From the NCBI GenBank assembly GCA_946886425.1, contig CAMPIP010000174.1, forward strand, positions 1 through 5,105: 5,105 nt of DNA, written 5' to 3'. The stretch's first letter is position 1. Each line of letters opens with the position of its first letter. The translations under genes and the position numbers were made by a program. The DNA is from an uncultured Actinomycetes bacterium. GTDB taxonomy: Bacteria > Actinomycetota > Thermoleophilia > Solirubrobacterales > 70-9. The notes beneath the pieces were generated by a model. That model searched no databases, was not told the origin of the DNA, and was given only the letters and a program-made list of their open reading frames with translations. Positions 4,872-5,105 of the stretch are shown here, in pieces.

Positions 4872-5105
4872 TGGCCGAGTACGCCTTTCTGACGACCTGG
4901 CTGCTCGATTCGCCCCGGCAGCCGGTCTGGGAGGCGATCTACGACCAGGAGCGCTGGCCGAGCTGGTGGCGCGGGGTGGAGGAGGCCAGCGAATTGCGGC
5001 CGGGCAACGGCGAAGACGGCGTCGGCAGCGTCGCCCGGATGGTCTGGCGCAGCCTGCTGCCCTACCGGGTTGAGTTCGACGTGACGACGACCCGGGTCGA
5101 GCACC
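4871..5105 (+). CDS. SRPBCC (START/polyketide-cyclase-like) protein, 3' truncated by window edge
   Basis: The first 78 residues are visible and the frame is open to the right edge. After MAEYAFLTTWLLDSP come VWEAIYDQERWPSWWRGV (about 19-36), a Gly-rich turn (PGNGEDGVGS), VWRSLLPYRVEF and TTTRVEH. A first beta strand, then helices with the W-P-x-W-W pattern, then strands lining a pocket is typical of SRPBCC proteins such as the polyketide cyclase/dehydrase family, which bind hydrophobic small molecules; the family has many functions and the ligand cannot be predicted. The usual length is about 150 residues, so roughly half is present. The ATG overlaps the ASCH stop (TGATG, 4869-4873) and no Shine-Dalgarno sequence sits at normal spacing, so translation is probably coupled to the ASCH gene. 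Confidence 0.8.
   Translation, partial: MAEYAFLTTWLLDSPRQPVWEAIYDQERWPSWWRGVEEASELRPGNGEDGVGSVARMVWRSLLPYRVEFDVTTTRVEH

Overview
The window looks like chromosomal DNA from a high-GC actinobacterium. Hand-counted 60-nt blocks in the main genes run 77-80% GC, codons end mostly in G or C, and the Lhr, Crp and PIMT sequences are of actinobacterial type. A Thermoleophilia/Solirubrobacterales-like lineage is my guess from composition and gene style; it is not shown by any single feature.

Layout: (1) 2-2356 (+) is the C-terminal half of a large Lhr-type helicase, cut by the left edge. (2) 2364-2958 (-) is a compact type II toxin-antitoxin module: a ribbon-helix-helix antitoxin followed, with an 11-nt overlap, by a MazF/PemK-type ribonuclease toxin. 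It runs head-on into lhr, and a perfect 7-bp hairpin holds both stop codons. Blocks counted in this module are 57-60% GC, far below the flanks. (3) 2959-3062 is a short divergent promoter region with palindromes. (4) 3063-4398 (+) is a tightly coupled pair, a Crp/Fnr-family regulator and protein-L-isoaspartate O-methyltransferase, separated by one base. (5) 4467-5105 (+) is a second coupled pair: an ASCH-domain protein resembling the E. coli N4-acetylcytidine hydrolase YqfB, overlapping by one base the start of an SRPBCC/START-like protein that leaves at the right edge.

Common themes are nucleic-acid and protein maintenance (Lhr repair helicase, PIMT protein repair, possible modified-cytidine hydrolysis) and stress response (toxin-antitoxin, Crp-type regulator). 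This functional grouping is inference. The candidate promoters of all three transcription units sit so close to their start codons that leaderless or nearly leaderless mRNAs are predicted. I saw no tRNA, rRNA, CRISPR array, insertion sequence or attachment site. I found no clearly novel multi-gene system; the most unusual points are the low-GC toxin-antitoxin insert, the shared-stop hairpin, the Crp ligand-pocket changes, and the YqfB-like gene paired with an SRPBCC gene.
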